Origin: Streptomyces qaidamensis
Lineage (GTDB): Bacteria > Actinomycetota > Actinomycetes > Streptomycetales > Streptomycetaceae
Length of the DNA: 64,000 bases
Assembly (NCBI RefSeq): GCF_001611795.1
Contig: NZ_CP015098.1
Location: 6,882,001-6,946,000 of the forward strand
Reading direction: 5' to 3'
The translations under genes were made by a program, and so were the position numbers. The notes beneath the pieces were generated by a model. The model ran no database searches and had not been told where the DNA came from. It saw only the letters and a list, made by a program, of their open reading frames with translations. Positions 49,069 through 58,081 of this stretch are shown here, piece after piece (the first letter of the stretch is position 1; the number at the start of each line of letters is the position of its first letter).

Positions 49069-52000
49069 CAGGGACCTCCCTCGTGGGGCCGGTTCCGGTG
49101 CGGGGGCGGGTCTGCGACGCCGTCGCCGATGTGCTCCATGGCCCGGTCGAGGCCCACGGCCTGCTCGCCCTTGCGGCCCACGGCCTGCTCGCCCTTGCGG
49201 CCCACGGCCTGCTCGCCCTTGCGGCCTGCCGCCTGCTCGTCGTGGCGGTCGTCCTGGCGGTTTGGGGCGCGGTCGCTGGGGCGGTCGGTGGCCTGGTCGG
49301 CGGCGTGGTGGTCGGTGGCCTGCTTGCCGTTGTGGTCTGTCGTCCGCTTGCCGTGTCGGTTCGGGGCGCGGTCGGTGGCCTGGTCGGCCTCGTTGCGGTC
49401 GGTGGCCTGCTTGCCGTTGCGGTCTGTCGTCCGCTCGCCGTCGCGTGCCGCGGCACGGTCGTCGTGACCGACCGCCGCCCGGCCGTCGCCGCGGCGCCGG
49501 CCCTGGTCGCGCGACTTGCGGCGGTCGCGGTCCCGGTCCCGGTTCCGGCCCAGGCCCCAGCCGCGGTCCCGGCCCAGGCCCCAGCCGCGGCCCGGCTTCC
49601 GCTCCTCCTCCGGCTCCGCCTCCGGTTCCTCGTCCGGCTCCCCGCCGCGTTCGGTGTCCTCTTCCGGACGGGTGACGACGATCTCGCTCCAGACCTGCTT
49701 GCCGCCGCCCATCGGCACCGAACCCCAGGCCGCCGACACGGCCTCCACCAGGAAGAGCCCCCGGCCGCCCGTCGACTCCCAGTCCACGACGACCGGCTTG
49801 GCCGGCGCCCGGGGCGAGGAGTCGCTCACGGTCACCCGCAGCCGGTCCGCCGCCAGGGTCAGCTCCACCCGGACCGCGCCCTGGGTGTGCACCAGCGCGT
49901 TGGTGACCAGCTCCGACACCACCAGCAGGACGGTGTCGGCCTCGGCCGAGATGCCCCACGAACGCAGCGTGCGCGCACTGAACCGGCGGGCGTGCATCAC
50001 CGCGTCCGGCAGCCGCCACACCACCCAGCCCGCCCGCACGGGCCGTACCCGCATCCCGTCGTAGCGCAGCAGCAGCACCGCCACGTCGTCCTCACGGCGT
50101 CCGTCCTCGCCGAGCAGCTCGTCGGCCATACGCCCCGGATCGGCGGGATCGGCCGCGGCGAGTGCCCGGCGTACGAGCCGCATCCCCTCGTCCAGCTGCA
50201 GAGCAGCCGACTCGACCAGGCCGTCCGTGACCAGCGCGAGCACCGAGCCAGGGGCGAGCGCGAGCGCGGTGAGGGGGAACTCCGCGTCCGCGAGGACGCC
50301 CAGCGGGGGCCCGCCCTCGACCGCGATCTCCGCGGTGCCACCGTCGGGATGCCGCACCAGCGGCGCCAGATGCCCGGCCCGCACGAACAGCGCGTTGCCC
50401 TCCTCCAGGTCCAGCTCGACATAGCAGCAGGTGGCGAAGAGGTCCGTCTCCATGCCGACGAGCAGCCGGTTGGCGTGCGCGACGACCACGTCCGGCGGAT
50501 GCCCCTCCACGGCGTAGGCCCGGACCGCCGTACGCATCTGGCCCATGATCGTCGCGGCCCCGGCGCTGTGCCCCTGCACGTCCCCGATGACCAGCGCCAC
50601 CTTGTTCTCCGACAGCGCGATCACGTCGTACCAGTCGCCGCCCACCTGGAGACCGCGCCGGGCGGGCAGATAGCGGGCCACGGCAATGCCCCCGGGCAGC
50701 TTGGGGAGCCGGCGCGGCAGCAGGCTGCGCTGGAGCAACGTCGCGAGTTCCTGCTCGGCGTCGTAGGCGTGCGCGCGCTTCAGGGCCTGCCCGACCAGGC
50801 CCGCGGTGGCGGTCAGCAGGGCCCGCTCCTCGGGGGCGAACTCGTGCGGGGCGTCCCAGCCGACCAGGCAGACCCCGGCCACACCGTTCTTGGCCGGCAG
50901 CGGCAGCACCGCGAGCCCGCCGGAGCCGATCCCCGCGAGCCCAGGTTCCAGCACGGAACCGACCGGCCACAGGCTCACCCGGCCGTCCCGCAGTGCCGCC
51001 TGGAGCGTGGGCAGCGCGGTGACCGGCGCGTCCGGCCACTCCGAGCGCCACTCGCGTCGCCATAGCTCCGGCCAGGCACCCGCACGCGGCGGATCGAGCA
51101 CGGTGACCGCCAGCCGGTCCTCCAGCAGCTCGGCGAGCGCCACCCGGTCCGCACCCAGCGGCTCGCGGAGCGCGGCGACCACCACACGGCTGACGTCCCG
51201 GACGGTCGTGGCGTCGTCGAGCGCGGCCGTCAGCCACTGGATCCGGGCGACGTCGCTGGCACTGCGGCGCAGCACGGTCGCCGCGCTCACCACGCCCAGC
51301 ACGCGCTCCGGGGCGCCTTCGGGCCCCTTCAGCACCCGGCAGCTCAGCCGCAGCCAGCGCAGCTCACCGGTGGGCCGTCGGATACGGAACTCCAGCTCAC
51401 GCCGGCCGGGGGTCTGCGCGGACGGCTCGATGACCGACATCAGAGCGGGGACGTCCTCCGGGACGCTGTACGAGAGCAGTGTGTCGGTCTTGCCGTCGAA
51501 ACCGCCCTCGGAGATGCCGACGAGTTCGAGCAGCGCCGGGTCCGTCTCGACCAGCCCGGTGCCGGGCGACAGGGCGAAGGACCCGACCCCCATGGCACGC
51601 AGGGCCGAATCCAGCAGCGGTGAGGGCGCAGACCGGTCCGCCTCGCCCCGCAGCCGCTCGGCGACGGCCTCGGCGTACCGCTCCAGGAACTCCCCCTGCT
51701 CGGCCCCGAACCCCTCCCCGGCCTCGCCCACCACGACCAGGCATCCCAGCCACCCGCCCGCGGCCCCCAGCGGCAACGCCCCGAGCGGGGCGGAGGCGGC
51801 TGCGCCTTCCTCACGCCCGAGCATCACACTCGCGAGCCACACGGCCCGCCCCCGCTGATACGCCTCGGCGACGGCGGGGCAACCGCCCCGGGCGCCGGCC
51901 TCCCCCGGAGGTACCGGAGCGGGCAAGCCGTGGGAGGCGGCAGGTGATGACGGCCCGGGGGAGGCGCTCGCCTCCGTGGCCGCGGACCCGGTCGGGACCG

Positions 52001-52235
52001 CCACCCGCCCCGGCAGCCGGTACCGCTGCTCGGACTCGGCCCCTGCCGACTCCACCAGGCGGAGCTCCGCCCCGTCCTCACTGCGCACGTACACCGCCGC
52101 CAGCGCCACCCCCGCGAACGCCAGAAGCCGCGCCCGGGCGGCCGGTTCCGGAGCGGGAGGAGGCGGACCGGTGCCCCCGTTCCCCGGCGCCCGGAGACCG
52201 GGGACCGCGGCCCGGGCATCGCCGTAACGGGGCAT
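49068..52235 (-). CDS. SpoIIE-type PP2C phosphatase with PAS/GAF sensors, HATPase domain and a repetitive C-terminal tail
   Basis: A 1055-aa cytoplasmic signalling protein. In order: an N-terminal GAF-like region (to about 195), a PAS domain (about 205-320; LRWLRLSCRVL), a GAF domain (about 335-490), the SpoIIE phosphatase (about 510-710; LQVGGDWYDVIAL, VIGDVQGHSAGAA, VLALVTDGLVE, DDVAVLLLR), and an RsbW-like HATPase (about 740-850; VSELVTNALVHTQG, STGGRGLFLVEAV). The last roughly 190 residues are a charged tail with KGEQAVGR and NGKQATDxN repeats. ATG 52235 has GGAGGTGG in front. It would reset a partner-switching cascade; the target is unknown. Confidence 0.87.
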   Translation of the reverse strand: MPRYGDARAAVPGLRAPGNGGTGPPPPAPEPAARARLLAFAGVALAAVYVRSEDGAELRLVESAGAESEQRYRLPGRVAVPTGSAATEASASPGPSSPAASHGLPAPVPPGEAGARGGCPAVAEAYQRGRAVWLASVMLGREEGAAASAPLGALPLGAAGGWLGCLVVVGEAGEGFGAEQGEFLERYAEAVAERLRGEADRSAPSPLLDSALRAMGVGSFALSPGTGLVETDPALLELVGISEGGFDGKTDTLLSYSVPEDVPALMSVIEPSAQTPGRRELEFRIRRPTGELRWLRLSCRVLKGPEGAPERVLGVVSAATVLRRSASDVARIQWLTAALDDATTVRDVSRVVVAALREPLGADRVALAELLEDRLAVTVLDPPRAGAWPELWRREWRSEWPDAPVTALPTLQAALRDGRVSLWPVGSVLEPGLAGIGSGGLAVLPLPAKNGVAGVCLVGWDAPHEFAPEERALLTATAGLVGQALKRAHAYDAEQELATLLQRSLLPRRLPKLPGGIAVARYLPARRGLQVGGDWYDVIALSENKVALVIGDVQGHSAGAATIMGQMRTAVRAYAVEGHPPDVVVAHANRLLVGMETDLFATCCYVELDLEEGNALFVRAGHLAPLVRHPDGGTAEIAVEGGPPLGVLADAEFPLTALALAPGSVLALVTDGLVESAALQLDEGMRLVRRALAAADPADPGRMADELLGEDGRREDDVAVLLLRYDGMRVRPVRAGWVVWRLPDAVMHARRFSARTLRSWGISAEADTVLLVVSELVTNALVHTQGAVRVELTLAADRLRVTVSDSSPRAPAKPVVVDWESTGGRGLFLVEAVSAAWGSVPMGGGKQVWSEIVVTRPEEDTERGGEPDEEPEAEPEEERKPGRGWGLGRDRGWGLGRNRDRDRDRRKSRDQGRRRGDGRAAVGHDDRAAARDGERTTDRNGKQATDRNEADQATDRAPNRHGKRTTDHNGKQATDHHAADQATDRPSDRAPNRQDDRHDEQAAGRKGEQAVGRKGEQAVGRKGEQAVGLDRAMEHIGDGVADPPPHRNRPHEGGP
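49151..49440. repeat. tandem repeats encoding the phosphatase tail
   Basis: Three near-perfect copies and one diverged copy of a 24-bp unit (CCCACGGCCTGCTCGCCCTT plus 4 bp) occupy 49151-49235 and encode KGEQAVGR on the minus strand. Upstream to about 49440 a longer unit repeats twice (NGKQATDxNEADQATDRAPN type). Confidence 0.8.
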
Positions 52236-52588
52236 GTCCGCATCCACCTCCCGTCCATGCCGCAGCCACCGGCAGGTGGGAGTCCCCGGGACTCAGGCGA
52301 CGACGACGCGGGCACGGGACCGGCGGCGCGGGGTCGCGCCTCCCATGGCGGATCCACGCCGCTCATGAGCGGCAGGGCACCCACACAACAGAATCGCATA
52401 CTTGGATAGCAGCGACATATGGGGCGACTGGATGGGCTTGGTCGGAATGTCCGGCGGGTTCCGATCGCACGCTCGCGACCCCGAAACGCCCCTCGCCCAC
52501 CCTGGTGCGGCCCGCCGGGACCTGGCGGATGCCACAGCGGGTCCGGTCACCGGACTCCCCGGTCACCGGACCCGCCCCGTCCGGCCTC
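52236..52588. other. intergenic region between the phosphatase and LPMO genes
   Basis: This 353-bp gap holds the phosphatase promoter. At its far end is a G+C-rich stretch with GGTCACCGGAC repeated at 52545-52555 and 52561-52571 and possible hairpins behind the LPMO stop. No convincing gene was seen. Confidence 0.4.
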
Positions 52589-53647
52589 TCAGCCCACCCG
52601 GCAGGGCAAGCCGCTCGTGCTGTCACCGCCGGACCCGGAGACGACGTACCCGAAGGTCGTGCTCTTGCCCGGGGCCAGGGAGCCGTTCCAGTTGGCGTTG
52701 TGGACCATCACCGCCTGGCCGTTGTAGGTCGCGCTGCCGCTCCACAGGCTCTCGACCTTCTGGCCCGCCGGGAGCCTCCAGTCGACCATCCAGCCGAGCA
52801 TCGGGACCGTGCCGGTGTTGGTGACGGTCACCTCGGACTGGTAGCCGCCGTTCCAGGTGCCCGTGGTCTTGCGGGTGGCCGTGCAGGTGCCGGGCACCGG
52901 CTCGGTCGGGTTGCCCGGCTCCTTGATGCCGGTCACCTCACCGTTGCCGCCGTCGAAGACGACATCGGAGCAGGAGTAGAAGGTCTCCTGGCTGTCGGAG
53001 CGCTGCCAGACCATGTAGATGATGTGCCGGCCCGACTTGTTGTCGGGGAGCTTGCCCGTCCAGGAGTAGTTGGCCTCGACCGTGCCCGGGGAGCCGTTCA
53101 GCGGCGGGTGGTCGACGGAGAGGAAGGGCTGGGCCTCCATGTCGTTCCAGGTGAGCGTCTTCGTCGGGTCGAAGCCGTCCTTGGTGATGTAGACGTAGAA
53201 CCAGCCCGGGTGCGCCGCCCAGGCGTTGTACGAGAAGTCGACCGTCGCGCCCGAGGTGAGATGGGTGAGCGGCCAGTCCTTGCTGGGCGTGTTGAACCCG
53301 GTGAAGTTGGTGTTGCCGCCGCTGCACAGCTCGCCGTCCGGTACGAAGCCCTTGGTGCGGCCGGCGCCGTCCGAGCGCAGCACCGAGAACCAGTTGTAGA
53401 ACGGCGTGGTGCCGCTGACCTGCTGGGCCCCCCGGCACGCGGGGTTCACCGGCTTGATCTCACCGGTGTCGGTCAGCCCGTCCTGCCAGCACAGGAACGT
53501 GCGGCTGCCGGGCTTCATGGGTGTGCCGTGCGCCTCCGCCTCGCCCCCGGCCGTCATGACCAGGCCGACGGCCGGGACGGTGACGAGGAGGGAGAGCAGC
53601 ACGAGGAAGAGGGCTCTGGTCCGGGCGGGAAGTGATAAGCGGGGCAT
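52589..53647 (-). CDS. AA10 lytic polysaccharide monooxygenase with C-terminal CBM2
   Basis: A 352-aa secreted copper enzyme. A Sec signal peptide ends in GEAEA, so the mature protein starts at HGTPMKPGSRTF and exposes the N-terminal His of the histidine brace; the second His is in AWAAHPGWFYVYITK. After a short Pro/Glu linker the last about 100 aa are a family 2 carbohydrate-binding module (CTATRKTTGTWNGGYQSEVTVTN, SLWSGSATYNGQ), flanked by the usual two Cys. It oxidatively cleaves crystalline cellulose or chitin; the CBM2 and the upstream CebR box favour cellulose. GGGAGG lies before the ATG. Confidence 0.93.
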   Translation of the reverse strand: MPRLSLPARTRALFLVLLSLLVTVPAVGLVMTAGGEAEAHGTPMKPGSRTFLCWQDGLTDTGEIKPVNPACRGAQQVSGTTPFYNWFSVLRSDGAGRTKGFVPDGELCSGGNTNFTGFNTPSKDWPLTHLTSGATVDFSYNAWAAHPGWFYVYITKDGFDPTKTLTWNDMEAQPFLSVDHPPLNGSPGTVEANYSWTGKLPDNKSGRHIIYMVWQRSDSQETFYSCSDVVFDGGNGEVTGIKEPGNPTEPVPGTCTATRKTTGTWNGGYQSEVTVTNTGTVPMLGWMVDWRLPAGQKVESLWSGSATYNGQAVMVHNANWNGSLAPGKSTTFGYVVSGSGGDSTSGLPCRVG

Positions 53648-53778
53648 CGTGGATCCTCCCGGCTTTCTTGTCAGGATCATGACAGCACCGTCCGTTCGTG
53701 GGGGTACGGACCTGCGGATGTATGTGCGCCGGTGCGCGGGGCGGGAGCCACTCGAGGGCGGGTTCCGGTCCACCGACA

Positions 53779-53792
53779 TGGGAGCGCTCCCA
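53779..53792. promoter_or_regulatory. CebR operator TGGGAGCGCTCCCA
   Basis: A perfect 14-bp palindrome identical to the Streptomyces CebR consensus, 132 bp upstream of the LPMO start. CebR represses cellulolytic genes until cello-oligosaccharides bind it. The rest of the 53648-54002 gap holds the promoter and no gene. Confidence 0.9.
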
Positions 53793-54002
53793 CCCCGCCT
53801 GTTGCGGAAGTTAGCGTCCAGCGGCCCAGATGTAAACGGCCCTCGCCGAAGCGCGTCGTTGCAAGCCCCATGTCTCTGGGCGGTACGGCGGCCAGAACGG
53901 CGCGAAAGTCCGTTTGGGTGATGGACGGCGCGCGCTTCCGTCGCGCTGCTCGCAGACTGCGGATAAGCGCACGGCCCGGCAAGTGGAGAGCAGGAGGCGG
54001 TC

Positions 54003-54281
54003 ATGACGTGCATGCCGACTGAGGACGTCGAGTTCCACGACGCGATCAAGGAGGTCTTCCGTAGGTACCCCGAGGCGCAGGGCAAGTACGCGCTGTCCAG
54101 CCTGGCCCTGGAGAACCGGATGAAGATCGACTTCAGTGAGAAGGTCGGCGTCTCCCGGGTCGACGGCGACAGCATCATCACCGAATTCAAGGACCGTGAG
54201 TCGGTGGTCAGGGCGCGGATCTGCCTCAAGTGGAACTTCGACTACACCGAATGCCTGCACTGGGAAGAGCTGCTGGAGTAA
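54003..54281 (+). CDS. small hypothetical protein
   Basis: A 92-aa soluble protein of balanced composition, including VFRRYPEAQGKYALSSLALENRMKI and a C-terminal CLKWNFDYTECLHWEELLE. I do not recognise a family. AGGAGG lies 5 bp before the ATG, and codon use fits a real gene. Its base composition is less G+C-rich than the neighbours. It stands alone between the LPMO and lipoprotein genes. Confidence 0.65.
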   Translation: MTCMPTEDVEFHDAIKEVFRRYPEAQGKYALSSLALENRMKIDFSEKVGVSRVDGDSIITEFKDRESVVRARICLKWNFDYTECLHWEELLE

Positions 54282-54414
54282 GGACCCTGAAGGCCGGGTG
54301 GCGAGGCTTCAACCGCCCCGTTCGGCCCACGAGACCGCCGTACAGCGGAAATTGACTTTACCTTCCCTTTGGGGTTGGCTGCGGAATCGACCATCAAGAT
54401 CCGGGGGGATCCCT

Positions 54415-54825
54415 TTGAACCGCACCATCCGCGCAGCCGTCTGCTCCGTCGCGGTCACCGGTCTCGCGTTCGGCCTCAGCTCCTGCTCCGAGGCGGTCGA
54501 CCAGGTCGACAAGGCCGTGGACGAGACGTACGAGGTCACCTACGAGGTCACGGGGAAGAACATCGACTCGATCGAATTCCACGGCGGCGGTGGCAAGGCC
54601 ATGGAGCCGAAGATCGAGTCGGTGTCGAAGCCCGAGCTGCCGTGGAAGAAGACGGTCACGCTGCGCGGCATCATGCCCGCGGCGGTCATGCCGGTGGCCG
54701 CGGACCCCGACGGTTCCCAGGTCACCTGCAAGATCATCCACAAGGGCAAGGTGCTTGAGGAGCAGAGCGCCGACGGCCTGGTGACCGCCGGCGGCTGCAC
54801 CGCGGAGTCCCCGATCACGGGATGA
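54415..54825 (+). CDS. MmpS-like small lipoprotein
   Basis: A 136-aa protein starting at TTG 54415 behind GGGGGGA. The signal LNRTIRAAVCSVAVTGLAFGLSSC ends in a lipobox-like LSSC. The mature part (VTYEVTGKNIDSIEF, LPWKKTVTL, GSQVTCKIIHKGKVLEEQSADG, GGC) follows the MmpS plan of small beta-sandwich accessory proteins. No MmpL transporter gene is adjacent. A strong hairpin lies just after the stop. Confidence 0.72.
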   Translation: MNRTIRAAVCSVAVTGLAFGLSSCSEAVDQVDKAVDETYEVTYEVTGKNIDSIEFHGGGGKAMEPKIESVSKPELPWKKTVTLRGIMPAAVMPVAADPDGSQVTCKIIHKGKVLEEQSADGLVTAGGCTAESPITG

Positions 54826-54840
54826 ACCGAGGCAGGACCG

Positions 54841-54876
54841 GCGGAGAGGCGCAGCCTGCGGGCTGCGCCTCTCCGC
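54841..54876 (+). terminator. terminator hairpin after the MmpS-like gene
   Basis: Perfect 16-bp arms, GCGGAGAGGCGCAGCC and GGCTGCGCCTCTCCGC, around a TGCG loop. It lies 15 bp after the stop and 61 bp from the end of the convergent esterase gene. Confidence 0.85.
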
Positions 54877-54937
54877 TGTGCCGGCTGAACCGGCGCCGTC
54901 GGTGGCGCCCGTGTGGTCTTCCGGCCGTTTGCCGCCA

Positions 54938-55936
54938 TCACCGGCGTCGGCCGTCCAGCAGCGCTTCCAGCCAGTCCAGTTGACGCCGCACCTGCACCGC
55001 ATCGCCTCCCTCGTGGCCGTTGAACGGATACGCGTGGATCTCCTTGCGCGGGTCCGTCCCCGTCAGCTCGGCATACCGGTTGAAGGCGGCGTACGTCCCG
55101 CTCGGCGGGCACACCGTGTCCCGCAGTCCCACCCCGAAATGAGCCGGAGCCTGCGCGCGGCGGGCGAAGGAGACGCCCTCGACGTAGGACAGGGTGCGAT
55201 AGGCGGCGTGCTCGGCACCCCGGTGGACGGACAGGTACGCGGCGATCTCGCCGTACGGGCCCGCGTCGGTGAGGTCGAGGGCGCGGCGGATGCCGCACAG
55301 GAGCGGGGCGGTGACCAGTACGGCCGCCAGGTCCGGGACGAGTCCAGCCACCGCCAGGGCCAGCCCTCCGCCCTGGCTGTTGCCGACCGCCACGGTCCGC
55401 GCCGGATCGACGCCGGGCAGCCCCCGCACCGCCGCGACCGCCCGCACCGCGTCCGTGATCAGACGCCGGTAGTGGTAGTCCGCGGCGGAGAGCAGCCCGC
55501 GCACCGCCGGCCCGGGCCCGCCCGGCGCGAGGGCGTGCGGGTCGGGCGTGTCACCGCCGCACCCGTACTGGCCGCCCTGGCCGCGGTTGTCCATGAGCAG
55601 GTGCGCGTACCCGGCGTTGACCCAGGTGAGGCGTTCGTGGGGCAGGCCCCGTCCGCGCCCGTACCCGGCGAACTCGACGACGGCCGGCAGCAGTTCGCCG
55701 GCTTCTGCAGGCCGGCTGAACCACGCCCGCACCGGGTCGCCCGCGAAACCCCGGAACGTCACGTCCCAGGTCCGCGTCAGCCGCAGTCCCGTCTCCACCG
55801 GCCGCACCGACACCAGAGCGTTGGTCTGTCCGGCCTCCTTCAGCGTGCTCGTCCAGAACGCGTCGAAGTCGGCGGGCTCCTCGATGTCCGGGCGGTGGCG
55901 CTCCAGTTCGGTCACGGGCAGGTCGAAGGCGGGCAC
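54938..55936 (-). CDS. CE7-family acetylxylan esterase / cephalosporin-C deacetylase
   Basis: A 332-aa alpha/beta hydrolase. The nucleophile elbow GNSQGGGLALA, the Asp in GLRDTVCPP and the His in FNGHEGG form the triad; RGQGGQYG is the conserved CE7 RGQ motif. It removes acetyl groups from xylo-oligosaccharides in the cytoplasm (no signal peptide). GTG 55936 has GAGGTG upstream. It is divergent from the lpl-type importer operon and probably shares its regulatory region, fitting a xylan-degradation role with the GH67 gene. Confidence 0.9.
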   Translation of the reverse strand: MPAFDLPVTELERHRPDIEEPADFDAFWTSTLKEAGQTNALVSVRPVETGLRLTRTWDVTFRGFAGDPVRAWFSRPAEAGELLPAVVEFAGYGRGRGLPHERLTWVNAGYAHLLMDNRGQGGQYGCGGDTPDPHALAPGGPGPAVRGLLSAADYHYRRLITDAVRAVAAVRGLPGVDPARTVAVGNSQGGGLALAVAGLVPDLAAVLVTAPLLCGIRRALDLTDAGPYGEIAAYLSVHRGAEHAAYRTLSYVEGVSFARRAQAPAHFGVGLRDTVCPPSGTYAAFNRYAELTGTDPRKEIHAYPFNGHEGGDAVQVRRQLDWLEALLDGRRR

Positions 55937-56070
55937 GGCGGCACCTCGCAGGAGTCGGTGGTCATCCGGAAACTTGCGACGAGGACGGGGCGGTCGGCCT
56001 CAGGGGTCTACCCGGCTTCGACGGTGTTCCAACGCGTCTCAGGTGTCCCATCGGAGTGCCGCAGCACCCA

Positions 56071-56134
56071 TTGACAGCGCTTTCTGCTGCCCATAAGTTG
56101 CCGCGAAGTTACCGGTAGAAGCTCGAAAGTTTCG
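56071..56134 (+). promoter_or_regulatory. promoter and LacI-type operator of the lpl-like importer operon
   Basis: TTGACA (56071-56076), 17 bp, TAAGTT (56094-56099) is a near-consensus housekeeping promoter. Just downstream, CGAAA-G-TTTCG (56124-56134) is a palindrome of the type bound by LacI-family xylan/xylobiose regulators in Streptomyces. It could control both this operon and the divergent esterase gene. Confidence 0.65.
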
Positions 56135-56168
56135 GTTCCGCGTCCCATGCCCACGGGAGGCCCGAGCA

Positions 56169-57161
56169 ATGAGCACGTCCACCACACCGGCCCCGCCGGG
56201 CACCCAGGACCCGCCTGCGGCCCGAGCCGCACCCCGCCGCGGCAGACGGACGCCCGCCCGGACCGGCTGGCGGCGGGCGCTGCGCCGCGACTGGCAGTTG
56301 TACTCGCTCGCGATCCTGCCGCTGCTGTTCTTCCTCGTCTTCCGCTATCTGCCGATGATCGGCAACGTGATCGCCTTCCGGCGCTTCGAACCGGGAGGGT
56401 CGATCTTCGGCGAGGAGTGGGTGGGGCTGCGCTATGTGCAGATGTTCCTCGACGACCCCACCTTCTGGCAGGTGTTCCGCAACACCCTGTGGATCGGCGG
56501 GCTCACGCTGCTGTTCTGCTTCCCGGTCCCGATCGTGCTGGCGCTGCTGCTGAACGAGGTGCGTCGGCGCTCCTTGAAGCGGTTCGTGCAGTCGGTGTCG
56601 TACCTTCCGCACTTCCTGTCGATCGTGATCGTCGCGGGCATCACGATGCAGATGCTCGCCGGCGACGGACCCGTCAACCACGTCCTCGGCCGGCTGGGCC
56701 ACGAACCGATCCGCTTCATCCAGGAACCCGAGTGGTTCCGCGCGATCTACGTGGGCTCGGAGATCTGGCAGACCGCCGGCTGGGGCACGATCCTCTACCT
56801 CGCCGCGCTCACCACGATCGACGAGGACCTGTACGAGGCGGCGCGGATCGACGGTGCCAACCGCTGGCAGCAGATCTGGCACGTCACCCTGCCCGGCATC
56901 CGGCCCACCATGGTCACGCTGCTGATCCTCAACATCGGCACGTTCATGGCGGTCGGCTTCGAGAAGGTCCTGCTGCTGTACAACCCGCTGACGTACCCGA
57001 CCGCCGACGTGATCTCGACGTACGTCTACCGGGCCGGCGTGGAGTCCAACAGCTTCAGCTACGCCGCCGCCATCGGACTGTTCGAGGCGGTCATCGGCCT
57101 GTTCCTCATCACGTCCGCCAACCAGCTCTCGCGTCGCACTGTGGGGACGAGCCTGTGGTGA
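56169..57161 (+). CDS. carbohydrate ABC transporter permease, LplB type
   Basis: A 330-aa permease with six helices and the EAA loop EAARIDGANRWQQIWHVTLPGIRPTM. YLPMIGNVIAFRRF and the short N-terminal cytoplasmic region place it with LplB/YtcP-family sugar permeases. GGGAGG lies 8 bp before the ATG. First gene of the operon; it overlaps the second permease gene by 4 bp. Confidence 0.87.
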   Translation: MSTSTTPAPPGTQDPPAARAAPRRGRRTPARTGWRRALRRDWQLYSLAILPLLFFLVFRYLPMIGNVIAFRRFEPGGSIFGEEWVGLRYVQMFLDDPTFWQVFRNTLWIGGLTLLFCFPVPIVLALLLNEVRRRSLKRFVQSVSYLPHFLSIVIVAGITMQMLAGDGPVNHVLGRLGHEPIRFIQEPEWFRAIYVGSEIWQTAGWGTILYLAALTTIDEDLYEAARIDGANRWQQIWHVTLPGIRPTMVTLLILNIGTFMAVGFEKVLLLYNPLTYPTADVISTYVYRAGVESNSFSYAAAIGLFEAVIGLFLITSANQLSRRTVGTSLW

Positions 57162-58027
57162 AGCCGAGTCGTTCCTACCGGGTCTTCCAGGGCGTCAACG
57201 GGGTGATCCTCACCCTCGTCGTGCTGGTGACCCTGTATCCCTTCGCCAACATCCTCGCGCGCTCCTTCAGCGGGGAGCGGCAGATCCGGGCCGGTGAGGT
57301 GGCCCTGCTGCCCAAGGGGTTCAACCTCACCACCTACGAGATCGTGTTCCAGGACTCGATGTTCTGGCGGAACTACGGCAACACCGTGCTGTACACGGTC
57401 GTGGCGACGGCCGTGGCCATGGTCCTGACGACGTGCTACGCCTACGTGCTGTCGAAGAAGCACCTCAAGGGCCGTGGCGTGCTGGTCGGCATCGCCGTGT
57501 TCACGATGTTCTTCACCGGCGGCCTCATCCCGAACTACATCCTGGTCACCAGCCTCGGCCTGAAGAACAGCGTCTGGGCGATCGCCCTGCCGAACGCGAT
57601 CAGCGTCTTCAACCTGCTGGTGATGAAGGCCTTCTTCGAGAACCTGCCAGCCGAACTGGAGGAGGCCGCGCAGATCGACGGCCTGAGCACGTACGGCGTC
57701 CTGCTCAGGATCGTCCTGCCGCTGTCCAAGGCGGTCGTGGCGACGATGGTGCTCTTCTACTCGGTGTCCTTCTGGAACTCCTGGTTCAGCGCGTTCCTCT
57801 ACATGGACCGGACCGATCTGATGCCGGTCACCGTCTACCTCCGCAACCTCATCCAGGGTGCCACGGGCGGCGGCAACGCGGGCGCGGGCACCGAGCAGCT
57901 CAGCCAGGTCGGCGCGAACATCCAGTCCGTGACCATCGTGCTCACCGCCCTGCCGATCCTGTGCGTGTACCCGTTCGTCCAGCGCTACTTCGTCTCGGGC
58001 GTGATGCTCGGCGCGGTCAAGGGCTGA
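57158..58027 (+). CDS. carbohydrate ABC transporter permease, LplC type
   Basis: A 289-aa permease with EEAAQIDGLSTYGVLLRIVLPLSKAV as EAA loop. It pairs with the LplB-type subunit. GTG 57158 overlaps the upstream stop (GTGA). No ATPase gene is in the operon, so like most Streptomyces oligosaccharide importers it probably uses the shared ATPase MsiK. Confidence 0.87.
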   Translation: MKPSRSYRVFQGVNGVILTLVVLVTLYPFANILARSFSGERQIRAGEVALLPKGFNLTTYEIVFQDSMFWRNYGNTVLYTVVATAVAMVLTTCYAYVLSKKHLKGRGVLVGIAVFTMFFTGGLIPNYILVTSLGLKNSVWAIALPNAISVFNLLVMKAFFENLPAELEEAAQIDGLSTYGVLLRIVLPLSKAVVATMVLFYSVSFWNSWFSAFLYMDRTDLMPVTVYLRNLIQGATGGGNAGAGTEQLSQVGANIQSVTIVLTALPILCVYPFVQRYFVSGVMLGAVKG

Positions 58028-58081
58028 CGCCGCCGCCTCACCGACTCGCCTACGGCTCGCCTACGGAACAAAGGAGTCTCC

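Noticed and set aside
49151..49235. Regular short repeats that might suggest a CRISPR array
   Set aside because: The 24-bp units are contiguous without spacers and are in frame with the phosphatase tail; no cas genes are present.
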